A stretch of DNA of 8,877 nucleotides, taken from BOG-908 sp964244695. GTDB taxonomy: Bacteria > Pseudomonadota > Alphaproteobacteria > Acetobacterales > Acetobacteraceae. The notes below the pieces were generated by a model. The model was not told the origin of the DNA and made no database searches. It saw only the letters and a list, made by a program, of their open reading frames with translations. Both the position numbers and the translations under genes were made by a program. Below, one piece after another: positions 1-7,375 of the stretch; positions within the stretch are counted from its first letter, which is position 1; each line of letters opens with the position of its first letter. The stretch lies in NCBI GenBank assembly GCA_964244695.1, contig CAXTJZ010000163.1, positions 1 through 8,877 on the forward strand. The letters are read 5' to 3'.

Positions 1-22
1 AAAAGGACTGCTTGCTTTCTTT
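1..22 (-). repeat. Edge of a dispersed intergenic repeat
   Basis: Read on the minus strand, the first 20 bases are AGAAAGCAAGCAGTCCTTTT. They match AGGAAGCAAGCAGGTCTTTT at 8205-8224 at 17 of 20 positions, and share the GAAGCA core of the repeats at 4264-4310 and 4366-4416. The copy is probably cut by the window edge, so its full length and any hairpin cannot be seen. It lies just upstream of the flippase gene. Confidence 0.45.
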
Positions 23-61
23 GCGCAATACGCACGTTTATGGCATCGGAGGCGGGTGCGT

Positions 62-70
62 AAGAAGGGG
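62..70 (+). promoter_or_regulatory. Ribosome binding site deciding the flippase start
   Basis: The purine run AAGAAGGGG ends six bases before the ATG at 77. It supports that start over the in-frame GTG at 56. Confidence 0.6.
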
Positions 71-76
71 GGCGGA

Positions 77-1597
77 ATGGCTACAGACATGGACGTCGCC
101 GTCATTCCGGATGCCGAAGCTCCGCTGCCGCAGAACCTTGTGCGTAACTCTTCGCTGTACCTCGCCGGCAATCTGGCAACCAAGGCCGTCGGCTTCGTCA
201 TGATCCCGTTCTACGCGCGCTATCTCTCGACGGAGGAGTATGGCGCGGCGAACCTCATCGAACTCGCCATCACGCTGGTCAGCATAAGCTTTGGTATCCA
301 AAGTTTCGGCCAGTCGCTCACCCGCATCGCCAACGACTACCCCGAGGCCGCCAGCCGGCGCGCCACGATGTCCACCACGCTGATATGCACGGTCGTCCTT
401 TCAGGCGTGGTGGCTCTCGTGGCCATAGCGGCGGCCGGCCCGATCGCCTCTGCCATCAATCTTGGCGCCAAGGTGGGCGTCCTGCGGCTGGCGTTCGCAG
501 CCATGTTCTTCAGCAGCATCATAGAAATCGTGCTCATTTACGAACGCATGCAGAACCGCGTGCGCTTTTACTTGACCTACACGACGGTCGGCCTCGTCAT
601 CTCGCTCCTCCTGAACATCCTGCTGATCGGTGTGGCGCGGCTCGGCGTGGAAGGTTTTGTCCTCAGCAAGCTGATCACGGCATCCTGCGGGTCCGTCTAT
701 CTCGGCGTGCGCACGATACGTAGCGTGGGAACCGTCTGGCGATCCGATCTCGCTCGTGCGCTCGTGCGGTTCGGCGGTCCGCTCATCGTGTCGGCCGTCT
801 GCTATTTCGGCATACACTTCTCCGATCGCCTGTTCCTGGCCCATGTCAGCCGGGCGGAGGTCGGCGTGTATGCGCTGGCCTACAACTTTGCCTTCCTGAT
901 CAACACCATCCTCGGCGACAGCTTCAACAAGGTGTGGGGCGTGTCGTTCTACAGCCTGGCCTCAGGCGACGGCTGGCAGGACCGTTTCGTGCAGGTCGGG
1001 CGCTGGCTCGTCTTGGTGCTCGGCGCCGGCGCGATCGGCATCTCGCTATTCGCACGTGACGTGCTCGTGCTTATGGTACCTGTCAGTTACGATCCGCCGG
1101 CCCTGCTGCTGCCGCTGCTCGTGTTCGGCTATTTCATTCGCGAGGTCGGCGACTTCTTCAACTCCATGCTGCTGATCGGCGCGGGCTCGGGCAATGTCGG
1201 GCGAATTGCCGCGGCCAGCGCGGTGCTGAACCTGGCGCTGAACGCGGCGCTTATACCGGCCTACGGCATCTGGGGCGCCGCCTGGGCCACCTTCGGCACC
1301 TGGGCGGCCTACTGCGCGGTGTGCTGGGCCGGAGCCTGGCGGCAGCACCGTGTCTCCATGCATCCCTGGCCGCTGACGTTCATCCTCGCGCTTTCCGGCG
1401 CCTGCCTGTGGGCCAGGGCGCTGGTGCCGCTGCAGAACCGATTTGCCGGGCTGGCTCTGGATTGCCTGCTTTTTGCCGCATTTTTGGCAATGTCCTGGAC
1501 AATTTATCTGCGCGGCGGCGAACGTGCGGAGTTGCTTGGTCACGCGGCGCATCTGTCAGCCAGGTTGCGCCCTGGCAAACTCCTCACGGGATCGTGA
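77..1597 (+). CDS. Wzx-type polysaccharide flippase (oligosaccharide/lipopolysaccharide translocase)
   Basis: The protein has 506 residues and is strongly hydrophobic, with about 12-14 predicted membrane segments over nearly its whole length. The N-terminal part (about residues 20-55) carries a 'SSLYLAGNLATKAVGFVMIPFYARYLSTEEYG' type pattern in shortened form: helix 1, then PFYARYLST-x-EYG. That pattern is typical of the Polysacc_synt/MATE-like Wzx family, which flips undecaprenyl-linked repeat units across the inner membrane. The length fits the family (about 400-520). I chose the ATG at 77 because an AAGAAGGGG Shine-Dalgarno stretch lies at 62-70; an in-frame GTG at 56 would place this ribosome site inside the coding region. 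The gene points the same way as the YXWGXW gene, 174 bases downstream. It could belong to an operon entering from the left. The sugar substrate cannot be read from the sequence. Confidence 0.88.
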   Translation: MATDMDVAVIPDAEAPLPQNLVRNSSLYLAGNLATKAVGFVMIPFYARYLSTEEYGAANLIELAITLVSISFGIQSFGQSLTRIANDYPEAASRRATMSTTLICTVVLSGVVALVAIAAAGPIASAINLGAKVGVLRLAFAAMFFSSIIEIVLIYERMQNRVRFYLTYTTVGLVISLLLNILLIGVARLGVEGFVLSKLITASCGSVYLGVRTIRSVGTVWRSDLARALVRFGGPLIVSAVCYFGIHFSDRLFLAHVSRAEVGVYALAYNFAFLINTILGDSFNKVWGVSFYSLASGDGWQDRFVQVGRWLVLVLGAGAIGISLFARDVLVLMVPVSYDPPALLLPLLVFGYFIREVGDFFNSMLLIGAGSGNVGRIAAASAVLNLALNAALIPAYGIWGAAWATFGTWAAYCAVCWAGAWRQHRVSMHPWPLTFILALSGACLWARALVPLQNRFAGLALDCLLFAAFLAMSWTIYLRGGERAELLGHAAHLSARLRPGKLLTGS

Positions 1598-1771
1598 CTT
1601 TCTCGCATGCAAAACGATTCAACTTAGCCGCTATTGACGCGCTACGCGGGTTACCTGCTACGTAACGTCCTGATACGGAAGCGGCATTCCGAAACACTTC
1701 GTTCACCGGAGCCGGATTGTAACAAGCCAGGCTCCGCACCAGTTTTGAGTGATATCGACAAGGATACGAAC
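1598..1771 (+). other. Leader region with small dyads, no gene seen
   Basis: This 174-base gap between the flippase stop and the YXWGXW start has no convincing gene; an in-frame ORF extension to 1634 lacks a ribosome site. It holds small dyads: GTTAC/GTAAC around 1650-1665, CGGAA/TTCCG at 1676-1691, and CCGG-AG-CCGG near 1707-1716. A TTGACG at 1634-1639 could be a -35 box, but no good -10 follows at 16-18 bases. The downstream gene may therefore have its own promoter here, or be read through from the flippase. No Rho-independent terminator is visible after the flippase. Confidence 0.35.
1758..1766 (+). promoter_or_regulatory. Ribosome binding site for the YXWGXW gene
   Basis: ACAAGGATA has an AAGGA core seven bases before the ATG at 1772. 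It supports the start that puts a signal peptide at the N-terminus. Confidence 0.55.
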
Positions 1772-2986
1772 ATGCGCGCGTTTCGAACTGCCCTGACAAC
1801 TTCAACATGGACTCCCGTCCTCGCATCCGCCCTGGCGGTGTCCATGGTCGTGGCCCCGATCACGCTTGCGCCCACGCGCGCCAGCGCGCAGATCGGCATA
1901 GGCCTGAACATCACCATCGCTCCGCCGGCCTTGCCGGTGTACGAGCCGCCGCCTATCCCCGGCCCTGGCTACATCTTCACCCCAGGCTACTGGAACTACG
2001 GCGAGGCCGGCTACTACTTCGTGCCCGGCGTGTGGGTGCAGCCGCCCACCGTGGGCTTGCTCTGGACGCCCGGCTATTGGGGCTACTCAGGTGGCGTCTA
2101 CGGCTTCAACGCCGGCTATTGGGGCACGCATGTCGGCTTCTACGGCGGCATCAATTACGGCTTCGGCTATGGCGGCGTGGGCTATGGCGGCGGCGAGTGG
2201 CGCGGCGGCGGCTTCTTCTACAACACTGCGGCGTTCGGCGGTGGCGGCGGCATCTTCGGCAACGTGCACAACACGTATGTGAACAACACTGTAATCAACA
2301 ACACGAACATCACACGTACCAGCTTCAATGGCCCTGGCGGGATCGCTGCGCGACCCACGGCGCAGGAGGTTGCCTTTCAGCACGAACAGCATGTGCCGAT
2401 AACGGCCGCGCAGACGCAACAGCGCGAGGCTGCCGCGGCCAATCCGCAGCAGCGCTTCTCGGCGAACCATGGGGCGCCTGCAGTTGCGGCCTCGCAACGT
2501 GCTGGCCAGTTCAGCGGCGCGGGCGTAGTGCGCGCAAACGCGGCAGAGACCCGTGCCAACACGGCGCAAACCCGCGCGAATGCCGCCGAGGCCCGGGTAA
2601 ACACCAACCAGACCCGGGCTAACACGGCCGCCGAGCGTGCGAACACCGCCAGCGAGCGCGCGAACAACGCCGGCGAGCGAGCAAACAACCGCGGCGAGCG
2701 GGCCAACACCGCTGGCGAACGCGTCAATACTGCCGGCGAGCGTTCGAACCAGGCTGGCGAACGCGTTAACAATGCGGGTGCGCGGGCCAACGTGGCCGGC
2801 GAGCGTGCAAACACGGCAGGCGAGCGCAACGTTCGTGCACCGGAAGCGCGGGCGCCCGTGCGTGAGGCGCGTCCGGCGGCGGTAGCCCGTCCGGGCGGTT
2901 TCGCACCAAGGCCGGCCGCCGCACCCCGCGCTCCGGCGGCACGTCCCGCGGCGCCTCATGGCGGCGAAAAAGAGCCAAAGCGGTAA
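1772..2986 (+). CDS. Secreted YXWGXW-repeat protein with a C-terminal heptad array
   Basis: The protein has 404 residues from the ATG at 1772, which has AAGGA seven bases upstream; the longer reading from 1634 lacks a ribosome site and would bury the signal peptide. Residues 1-39 form a signal peptide with likely cleavage after RASA (before Q40). Residues about 68-117 carry four Trp/Gly motifs (YIFTPGYW, YYFVPGVW, LLWTPGYW, GFNAGYW), the mark of the YXWGXW repeat family, whose function is unknown. Residues 118-162 are Gly/Tyr-rich, 165-180 Asn/Thr-rich. Residues 254-351 are 14 tandem heptads of the RANTAGE type, followed by a Pro/Ala/Arg-rich basic tail ending in EKEPKR. There is no PEP-CTERM or membrane anchor at the C-terminus. 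The neighbouring EPS genes suggest a surface or matrix role, but this is inference. Confidence 0.8.
   Translation: MRAFRTALTTSTWTPVLASALAVSMVVAPITLAPTRASAQIGIGLNITIAPPALPVYEPPPIPGPGYIFTPGYWNYGEAGYYFVPGVWVQPPTVGLLWTPGYWGYSGGVYGFNAGYWGTHVGFYGGINYGFGYGGVGYGGGEWRGGGFFYNTAAFGGGGGIFGNVHNTYVNNTVINNTNITRTSFNGPGGIAARPTAQEVAFQHEQHVPITAAQTQQREAAAANPQQRFSANHGAPAVAASQRAGQFSGAGVVRANAAETRANTAQTRANAAEARVNTNQTRANTAAERANTASERANNAGERANNRGERANTAGERVNTAGERSNQAGERVNNAGARANVAGERANTAGERNVRAPEARAPVREARPAAVARPGGFAPRPAAAPRAPAARPAAPHGGEKEPKR
2531..2824 (+). repeat. Fourteen in-frame 21-bp units (RANTAGE heptads)
   Basis: Fourteen consecutive seven-codon units, each opening with an Arg codon, run without a gap. Examples are RANAAET, RANTAQT, RANTAAE, RANTASE, RANNAGE, RANTAGE, RVNTAGE and RSNQAGE. 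Arg at position 1 is invariant, Asn at position 3 is invariant, and Ala or Val holds position 2 in all but one unit. All four CGN codons are used for the Arg, and the other codons also drift. The units are therefore similar at protein level but diverged at DNA level, which points to selection on the peptide rather than very recent duplication. The first six units end in ET/QT/EA/AE/SE; from the seventh on, GE dominates. Confidence 0.9.
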
Positions 2987-2999
2987 GCAGGTAAGATTT

Positions 3000-3040
3000 G
3001 CTCCCTGTCGGGCTCTAGAAGTAGAGGCCTGACAGGGAGC
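3000..3040. terminator. Strong hairpin between convergent genes, possible bidirectional terminator
   Basis: GCTCCCTGTC at 3000-3009 pairs with GACAGGGAGC at 3031-3040. The stem continues inward to CTCTA/TAGAG around a GAAG loop (3018-3021), with one bulged G at 3027 and one G-U pair, giving about 18 base pairs. It starts 13 bases after the YXWGXW stop and 16 bases past the glycosyltransferase stop on the other strand. This is the usual site for a shared terminator. Neither strand has a clear U-tract after the stem, so it is not a textbook intrinsic terminator and could instead be a 3'-end stability hairpin. Confidence 0.55.
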
Positions 3041-3055
3041 AGAACTTTCCTGCTT

Positions 3056-4213
3056 TCAAAAAAGAGGGTCTTTTTCCCTGACTCGTTTGAAAATCGTCAA
3101 TTGTCCGCGGCTGGTGTCTTCCCAGCCGAACCGTTCCGCATAGGCCCGCGTAGCAAGTCTGTCGATCGGGTCGCTCTCCCATTGCAGGACACGCCCGGCT
3201 ATCGAGCCTGCGGACCTCTCTTCCGCGATGAAGCCCGCATCCCGCTCTGCCACCACTTCGGGATTGCCGGGGATCGGGCTGGCAATCACAGCGGTGCCGC
3301 ACGCCATCGATTCCAGCAGCACGTTAGCCCAGCCCTCCCGTGAGGACGACAGCACGGAGAGATCCGCAGCGCTGTAGAGCGCCGCCAACTCCGCGTGCGG
3401 CAAAGAGCCAAGCAACCGTACCCGCTCTGCCACTCCAAGCCGGACCGCGAGAGCGTCAAGCCGTCCGCGCTCCGGCCCCTGGCCGGCGATCACCAGACGC
3501 CAGCCGGGCAGGTGGGTCAGCGCCTCGATCGTAAGCTCGTGTCCTTTGCGTGGAATAAGAGCGCCCACCGAGACGAGTGTCCTGCCCTCGATGCCAAGCG
3601 TCCGCCGCGCTACCGCCCTGTCCACCGGGCGGAACATCGCCAGATCGACGCCGTTGCGCAGCACCGTGATCTTTTCCGGCTCGGCGCCCAGCGCCACCAG
3701 GGCGTCACGCAAGCCGCCGCTTACGGTGATCACCGCGGCGGCCTCGCGCGTGGCCTGCAGTATCATGCGGCGCGGCGCCGGATAGTCAGGAAACTGCGTC
3801 ACGTCCGAGCCACGCGCCGTAATCACAACGGGTAAGCCGAAGCGCCGGCCCAGCCAGGTTGCCGCAACCCCGTCCGGATAGAAGTAGTGTGCGTCGATGA
3901 CGTCGAACCGCTCGCCTTCCGCGGTCAGTCTGGCCAGCGCGCGCGCGGCGGCCTGGTAGAGCAGCCAAGGTGCAACGCGCATGCCGATTGCGGGAATGGA
4001 CAGCCAACGCGGATGCAGAACGCGCAGCCCTTGGCGCCGCTCTTCAGCGGGCGCCTGCACGCTCCTGCCGGGAAACCACGCGACAGGTGCAAGTACGGTG
4101 GCGCGCGCCTCGCCCGTTGCAAGCAGATGGCGCAGGCGGTTTTCCACAAAAATGCCGTGGTTGGATTGTGCTGGGTTTGGGAAAAGCGTTGAGAAGACCA
4201 GAAGGTTCAGCAA
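3056..4213 (-). CDS. GT4-family glycosyltransferase (TuaC/WlbH-like)
   Basis: The protein has 385 residues, the normal GT-B size. The N-terminal acceptor domain opens with a beta strand LLVFSTLFP and then NHGIFVENR, typical of GT4 enzymes of EPS and cell-surface glycan synthesis. The nucleotide-sugar domain shows SVGALIPRKG (Arg222/Lys223, donor phosphate contacts), IAGQGPE (243-248) and the retaining E-x7-E motif as E293GWANVLLE301 followed by SMACGTAVIAS. It should add a sugar to a lipid-linked intermediate at the cytoplasmic face; donor and acceptor are unknown. The start is TTG at 4213, or CTG one codon later; there is no nearby ATG and only a weak AGAAG upstream, so initiation may be inefficient. 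It runs convergently to the YXWGXW gene and in the same direction as the TPR gene upstream, 199 bases away across a repeat element. Confidence 0.85.
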   Translation of the reverse strand: MLNLLVFSTLFPNPAQSNHGIFVENRLRHLLATGEARATVLAPVAWFPGRSVQAPAEERRQGLRVLHPRWLSIPAIGMRVAPWLLYQAAARALARLTAEGERFDVIDAHYFYPDGVAATWLGRRFGLPVVITARGSDVTQFPDYPAPRRMILQATREAAAVITVSGGLRDALVALGAEPEKITVLRNGVDLAMFRPVDRAVARRTLGIEGRTLVSVGALIPRKGHELTIEALTHLPGWRLVIAGQGPERGRLDALAVRLGVAERVRLLGSLPHAELAALYSAADLSVLSSSREGWANVLLESMACGTAVIASPIPGNPEVVAERDAGFIAEERSAGSIAGRVLQWESDPIDRLATRAYAERFGWEDTSRGQLTIFKRVREKDPLF

Positions 4214-4263
4214 AGCTGGCGAAGCTTCTGTTCGGCGGTGATCGCCGGAGAGAGAAAGGCAGG

Positions 4264-4416
4264 CAAGGAAGCAGTTCTTTTTTGAGAAAAAGAACCAAAA
4301 AACTCTTGTCCGTTTTGTATTCGCGTCGTTGGAGCGTGCGCTTCAAAGGTCCGCGACAGCGCTCGCAAAAGCTTTTTGCTTCTTTTTCTCGAAAAAGAAG
4401 GCCTTGCTTCCTTCAC
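4264..4416. repeat. Composite inverted-repeat element of two palindromic arms
   Basis: The left arm (about 4264-4310) reads AAGGAAGCAGTTC, then a T-run, TGAG, AAAAAGAACCAAAAAAC. The right arm (about 4366-4416) gives, on the minus strand, AAGGAAGCAAGGCCTTC, a T-run, CGAG, AAAAAGAAGCAAAAAGC. The arms are thus inverted copies of one unit. Each holds its own 9-bp hairpin: 4274-4295 (loop TGAG) and 4379-4400 (loop CTCG). About 55 bases of non-repeated sequence lie between them. The right arm abuts the stop of the TPR gene (TCA at 4413-4415). The hairpins and T-runs could end or weaken transcription from the TPR gene into the glycosyltransferase gene. I see no transposase gene. Confidence 0.75.
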
Positions 4417-7202
4417 TTCAACGAAGACAACAAACGCTGCGCATCCGCCTTGCCGGCAAAATCCGCCGAAGATCCCACAGCCGCCTGCAGCTGGGTTCGC
4501 GCGTCCGCCATGTGCCCACTTGCGTTCAACGCCCACCCGTAATGATACGCCGCAGATGCTTTCGCCACGGCGTCGTCCGAGCCGGGCTTGCCGTCAGGCA
4601 GGTTTGCCGCCGCTTCCGAGAGCAGCGGCAGCGCCGTGGGTGTGTCGCCCTGCTTGGCCAGTATCCAGCCAAGCGTATCGGCCACTTCCGGCTTGGGCGC
4701 CTGGAAATAGGCGCGCTCGGCCAGGCCCTTGGCGGCCGCGCCGTCGCCCTGCTGCTGCTTGATCCAGGCGAGATTGTTCAGCGAGGCCGGATCGGTGCGC
4801 CTGACTGCAAGCACCGCGTTCAGATGCTGCTCGGCATCGTCGAGCTTGTTGGCGCTCAGATCGAGCGAGCTCAGCACCGATTGCGCGGGCATGTCGTCCG
4901 GATGCTTGGCCACCCAGGCGGAGAGTAGCGTGATCGCCTGGTCGCTGGCGCCGCTGCGGGACAGCGCGTTCGCCGCCTTGGTGACCAGTTCACCCGAAGG
5001 CGCCGTCTTGAAGGCGGCCAGGAACGCCGCGGCCGCCTGCTTCGGGTCGCCCTGGGTCAGCCAGGCATCGCCGGCAAGCGCGTTGGCACCCGGCTGGTTC
5101 TGCGGATCTGCGCGCAATGCGGCGGCACTGGCCAGCGCGCCTTGTATGCCGCGCTCCCGCAAATCCACGCCCACCAGGGCGCCGAGAAGGCCCTCGTTGC
5201 CAGGCGACTGTTCCAGCCCCTCGCGCAACAGGGTGCGCGCATCGTCGTAGCGTTTGCCCTCCACCAGAAGACCGGCAAGCTCTGTGCGCGCGCGCAAATT
5301 GCCCGGCAACTGGCGCAGGGCGGCGCGGTAGGCCTGTTCGGCCAGATCCTGCTTGCCGTCGGCGGTCAACACATGCGCGCGCAGCAGATCGAGTTGCGGA
5401 TTGTTCTCCGCACTTGCGCGATCCAGCAGCGCTTCGGCGCGCGAGGCCTGCCTGGCGCGCACATACGTCCCGGCCAGCGCCGCCGTTATGCCCGGGTTGT
5501 TCGGCGCCGCTTCATGCGCGGCTTCGGCCACCGCCACGGCACGGTCCACCTGCTTGCTGGCGAACAAGGCAGGCAGCAATACGTCCAGTGCACCCTCGTC
5601 GTCCGGATGACGGCGCAGCATCTCCTCCAGCAGTCTTTCGGCACCGGCGGCATCCCCGCGCAGGCCGTAGATGCGCACCAGATTCAGTTTGGCCGGCCGG
5701 CTGTCCGGAAAGCGGTCCAGCACGTCACGGAGCTGCTTTTCCGCGGCCGGCATGTCCAGCCCGGCAATCTGCACCTGGGCTGCCAGCACGCCCACTTCCT
5801 CCGCGTCGCCGATGCGCTGCCGCAGCCGCTCCACATCTTCGGTGGCCGCTCCCAGGTCGCCGCGCGCGAGGTCCGCCTGTACGATAGCCTCGCCTGCCAG
5901 CCGCTGGTTGGGCGAGATGGCCAGCGAGCGCTTCAGCTCGGCTTCCGCCCCTGCGGCATCGCCCATGCTCAGCTCCGCCGCGGCCAGGCGGTTGAGTATC
6001 TGGACGTCCTTCGGCGCCAGCTTGACCGCGTCCTCGAAGCTTGCCTTGGCTCCCCTCACGTTGCCTTCCATGGCAAGCGCGCGGCCCTGCAGATCCAGCG
6101 TGTCGGAATCCGGGTGGGCGGCCAGCTTGCTATCCTGCAGCAGCGCCAGCACGCGGTCCGGATGCTGGCGCGCCAGGTCGATGAACGCCATCAGCTTCAG
6201 GCCGCCGGGATCATCGGGGTGCGTGGACAGGAACTTGGTCGCCGCCTCCTCGGCCTGCGCCGGCTGGTTCATCCCCAGCTTGGTGACGGCCAGGAAGTAG
6301 AAGCCGCGCGGTAGCTGGCTGACCACGGGGGAGATGGCGGTCAGGGCCGCGTCGGCGGCCGGGTAGTCGCCCATCTGGATCGCCATCATCGCTTCCAGGT
6401 AGTTGGCGCTCACGTTCTTGGGCGAGACGTGGAGCACTTTCTCGACGGAGGCCCGTGCAGCCTCGGAGCGGTTCAGCGCGGCCAGGGCGCGCGCCTCGAT
6501 CATCCGCGCATCCGTCCGGTTCGGATTGCCGGCAAGTATCTGCTGTGCCGCGGCCAGCGCGCCGGCCGCATCGTTGCGCCGCATGGCGATCTCGGCGCTC
6601 AGCAGCACCGCCTCGGGCTGGTTCGGCTCGGCCTTGAGCACCTTCTGCGCCCGGGCGGAGGCGCCATCGAGGTCGTCGGCTGCAAGCGCGATGCGCGCGG
6701 CGGTGAGCAGCGTCTCGCGCTCATTGGGGGCGGCCGCTTCCGCCTCGGCGCTCGTGGCGCGCGCGCCGGACGTGTCCCCCAGGGAGAGCTGGGCGGCCGC
6801 CCTGATCGTCAGCGTGTCCGCCTTGCCACCAGGCGGCGCGGTTTCGACAGTGAAATCGTGCAGCACCTCGGCGAAGTGGCGCTGCTGCAAGTAGGCCTGG
6901 CCGAGCGGCAGCACGATTGCCGAAGCGTTGAAGCCTTTCTCTCGTGCGCGGCGCAGCTCCAGTTCGGCGGCCTCCGGGTTGCCGAGCGCCAGGTCGACCT
7001 TGCCGAGCAGGAAGGCCGCTTCCGGGTTGTCCGGATGGCGTGCCAGCGCCTGGCGGAGATACTGTTCGGCGCCCGCCATGTTGGAATGCGCCATCAATTG
7101 CTTCGCCGACCGTATTGGGTCGCGGTTGGCGAGCGCGTAATAACCCGCGCCTGCCGCCGCCAATGCGAGCGCCGGCAGACCGATCATCAGAGCCTTGCGC
7201 AT
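4413..7202 (-). CDS. prsT: PrsT-like TPR protein of XrtA/PEP-CTERM type EPS loci
   Basis: The protein has 929 residues, the usual size of the PrsT (PEP_TPR_lipo) family. An N-terminal membrane segment (about residues 4-25, IGLPALALAAAGAGYYALA) is followed by about two dozen TPR units to the C-terminus. Typical helices are visible in order: AEQYLRQALARHPDNPEAAFLLGKVDLALGN in shortened form near 45-75, ALAAAQQILAGNPNRTDARM, and DAEQHLNAVLAVRRTDPASLNNLAW near the end. The start ATG at 7202 has GGGAAGG eight bases upstream. PrsT proteins sit in exosortase-linked EPS clusters and are thought to act in assembly or export; the exact role is unknown. Many family members are lipoproteins, but this one has no Cys near its N-terminus, so a membrane anchor or cleaved signal replaces the lipid. 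It is divergent from the export and chain-length genes. The symbol is a family assignment. Confidence 0.85.
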   Translation of the reverse strand: MRKALMIGLPALALAAAGAGYYALANRDPIRSAKQLMAHSNMAGAEQYLRQALARHPDNPEAAFLLGKVDLALGNPEAAELELRRAREKGFNASAIVLPLGQAYLQQRHFAEVLHDFTVETAPPGGKADTLTIRAAAQLSLGDTSGARATSAEAEAAAPNERETLLTAARIALAADDLDGASARAQKVLKAEPNQPEAVLLSAEIAMRRNDAAGALAAAQQILAGNPNRTDARMIEARALAALNRSEAARASVEKVLHVSPKNVSANYLEAMMAIQMGDYPAADAALTAISPVVSQLPRGFYFLAVTKLGMNQPAQAEEAATKFLSTHPDDPGGLKLMAFIDLARQHPDRVLALLQDSKLAAHPDSDTLDLQGRALAMEGNVRGAKASFEDAVKLAPKDVQILNRLAAAELSMGDAAGAEAELKRSLAISPNQRLAGEAIVQADLARGDLGAATEDVERLRQRIGDAEEVGVLAAQVQIAGLDMPAAEKQLRDVLDRFPDSRPAKLNLVRIYGLRGDAAGAERLLEEMLRRHPDDEGALDVLLPALFASKQVDRAVAVAEAAHEAAPNNPGITAALAGTYVRARQASRAEALLDRASAENNPQLDLLRAHVLTADGKQDLAEQAYRAALRQLPGNLRARTELAGLLVEGKRYDDARTLLREGLEQSPGNEGLLGALVGVDLRERGIQGALASAAALRADPQNQPGANALAGDAWLTQGDPKQAAAAFLAAFKTAPSGELVTKAANALSRSGASDQAITLLSAWVAKHPDDMPAQSVLSSLDLSANKLDDAEQHLNAVLAVRRTDPASLNNLAWIKQQQGDGAAAKGLAERAYFQAPKPEVADTLGWILAKQGDTPTALPLLSEAAANLPDGKPGSDDAVAKASAAYHYGWALNASGHMADARTQLQAAVGSSADFAGKADAQRLLSSLK

Positions 7203-7209
7203 GGAAGAC

Positions 7210-7216
7210 GCCTTCC
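7210..7216 (-). promoter_or_regulatory. Ribosome binding site for the TPR gene
   Basis: On the minus strand a GGGAAGG run precedes the ATG at 7202 by about seven to eight bases, which fixes the start. Confidence 0.55.
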
Positions 7217-7235
7217 CGGGTGGAACGTTTTGCTA

Positions 7236-7264
7236 CATGTAACCCATCACGGGCGCGTGTTGAA
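7236..7264 (-). promoter_or_regulatory. Candidate sigma70-like promoter for the TPR gene
   Basis: On the minus strand TTCAAC (7264-7259) and TACATG (7241-7236) are 17 bases apart, giving a start near 7229 and a leader of about 27 bases. The boxes are only moderate matches. The spacer contains GCCCGTGATGGGT, which also occurs in the opposite promoter toward the tRNA. Confidence 0.35.
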
Positions 7265-7375
7265 CTATCCGCTGTCGGTTCCTGCACCGGTTGCGGCACA
7301 TCGGCCACGTTTCGCGCCAGTGTTGTAACCCGGCGGCCGCAAACGTCCTTTCACGAAGGGAGCGGCTGGTTTCGC

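Noticed and set aside
1677..1703. EcfG-like stress promoter (GGAA...CGTT) before the YXWGXW gene
   Set aside because: The -35 lacks the C of GGAAC and the spacing to CGTT is about one to two bases too long; the GGAA also belongs to a small hairpin.
1634..1771. Longer N-terminus of the YXWGXW protein from 1634
   Set aside because: It has no ribosome site, whereas ATG 1772 has AAGGA at good spacing and gives a clean signal peptide at the N-terminus.
2531..2824. Possible CRISPR or direct-repeat array
   Set aside because: Units are contiguous 21-mers with no spacers, stay in one reading frame and vary at synonymous sites; this is a coding repeat.
2377..2829. Minus-strand ORF of 150 codons with a striking RSPAVLA-type repeat
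   Set aside because: It lies antisense to the heptad array; the 21-base period keeps every frame open and repetitive. It has no ribosome site, and the plus-strand protein has a signal peptide and known motifs.
2087..2959. Minus-strand ORF of 290 codons opposite the YXWGXW gene
   Set aside because: It is a shadow of the GC-rich, repeat-bearing gene on the plus strand, with no recognisable domain and no leader.
5142..6314. Plus-strand ORF of 390 codons inside the TPR gene
   Set aside because: Its composition is that of an antisense shadow rich in Arg, Gln, Ala and His. The minus-strand frame codes a clear TPR protein along the whole interval.
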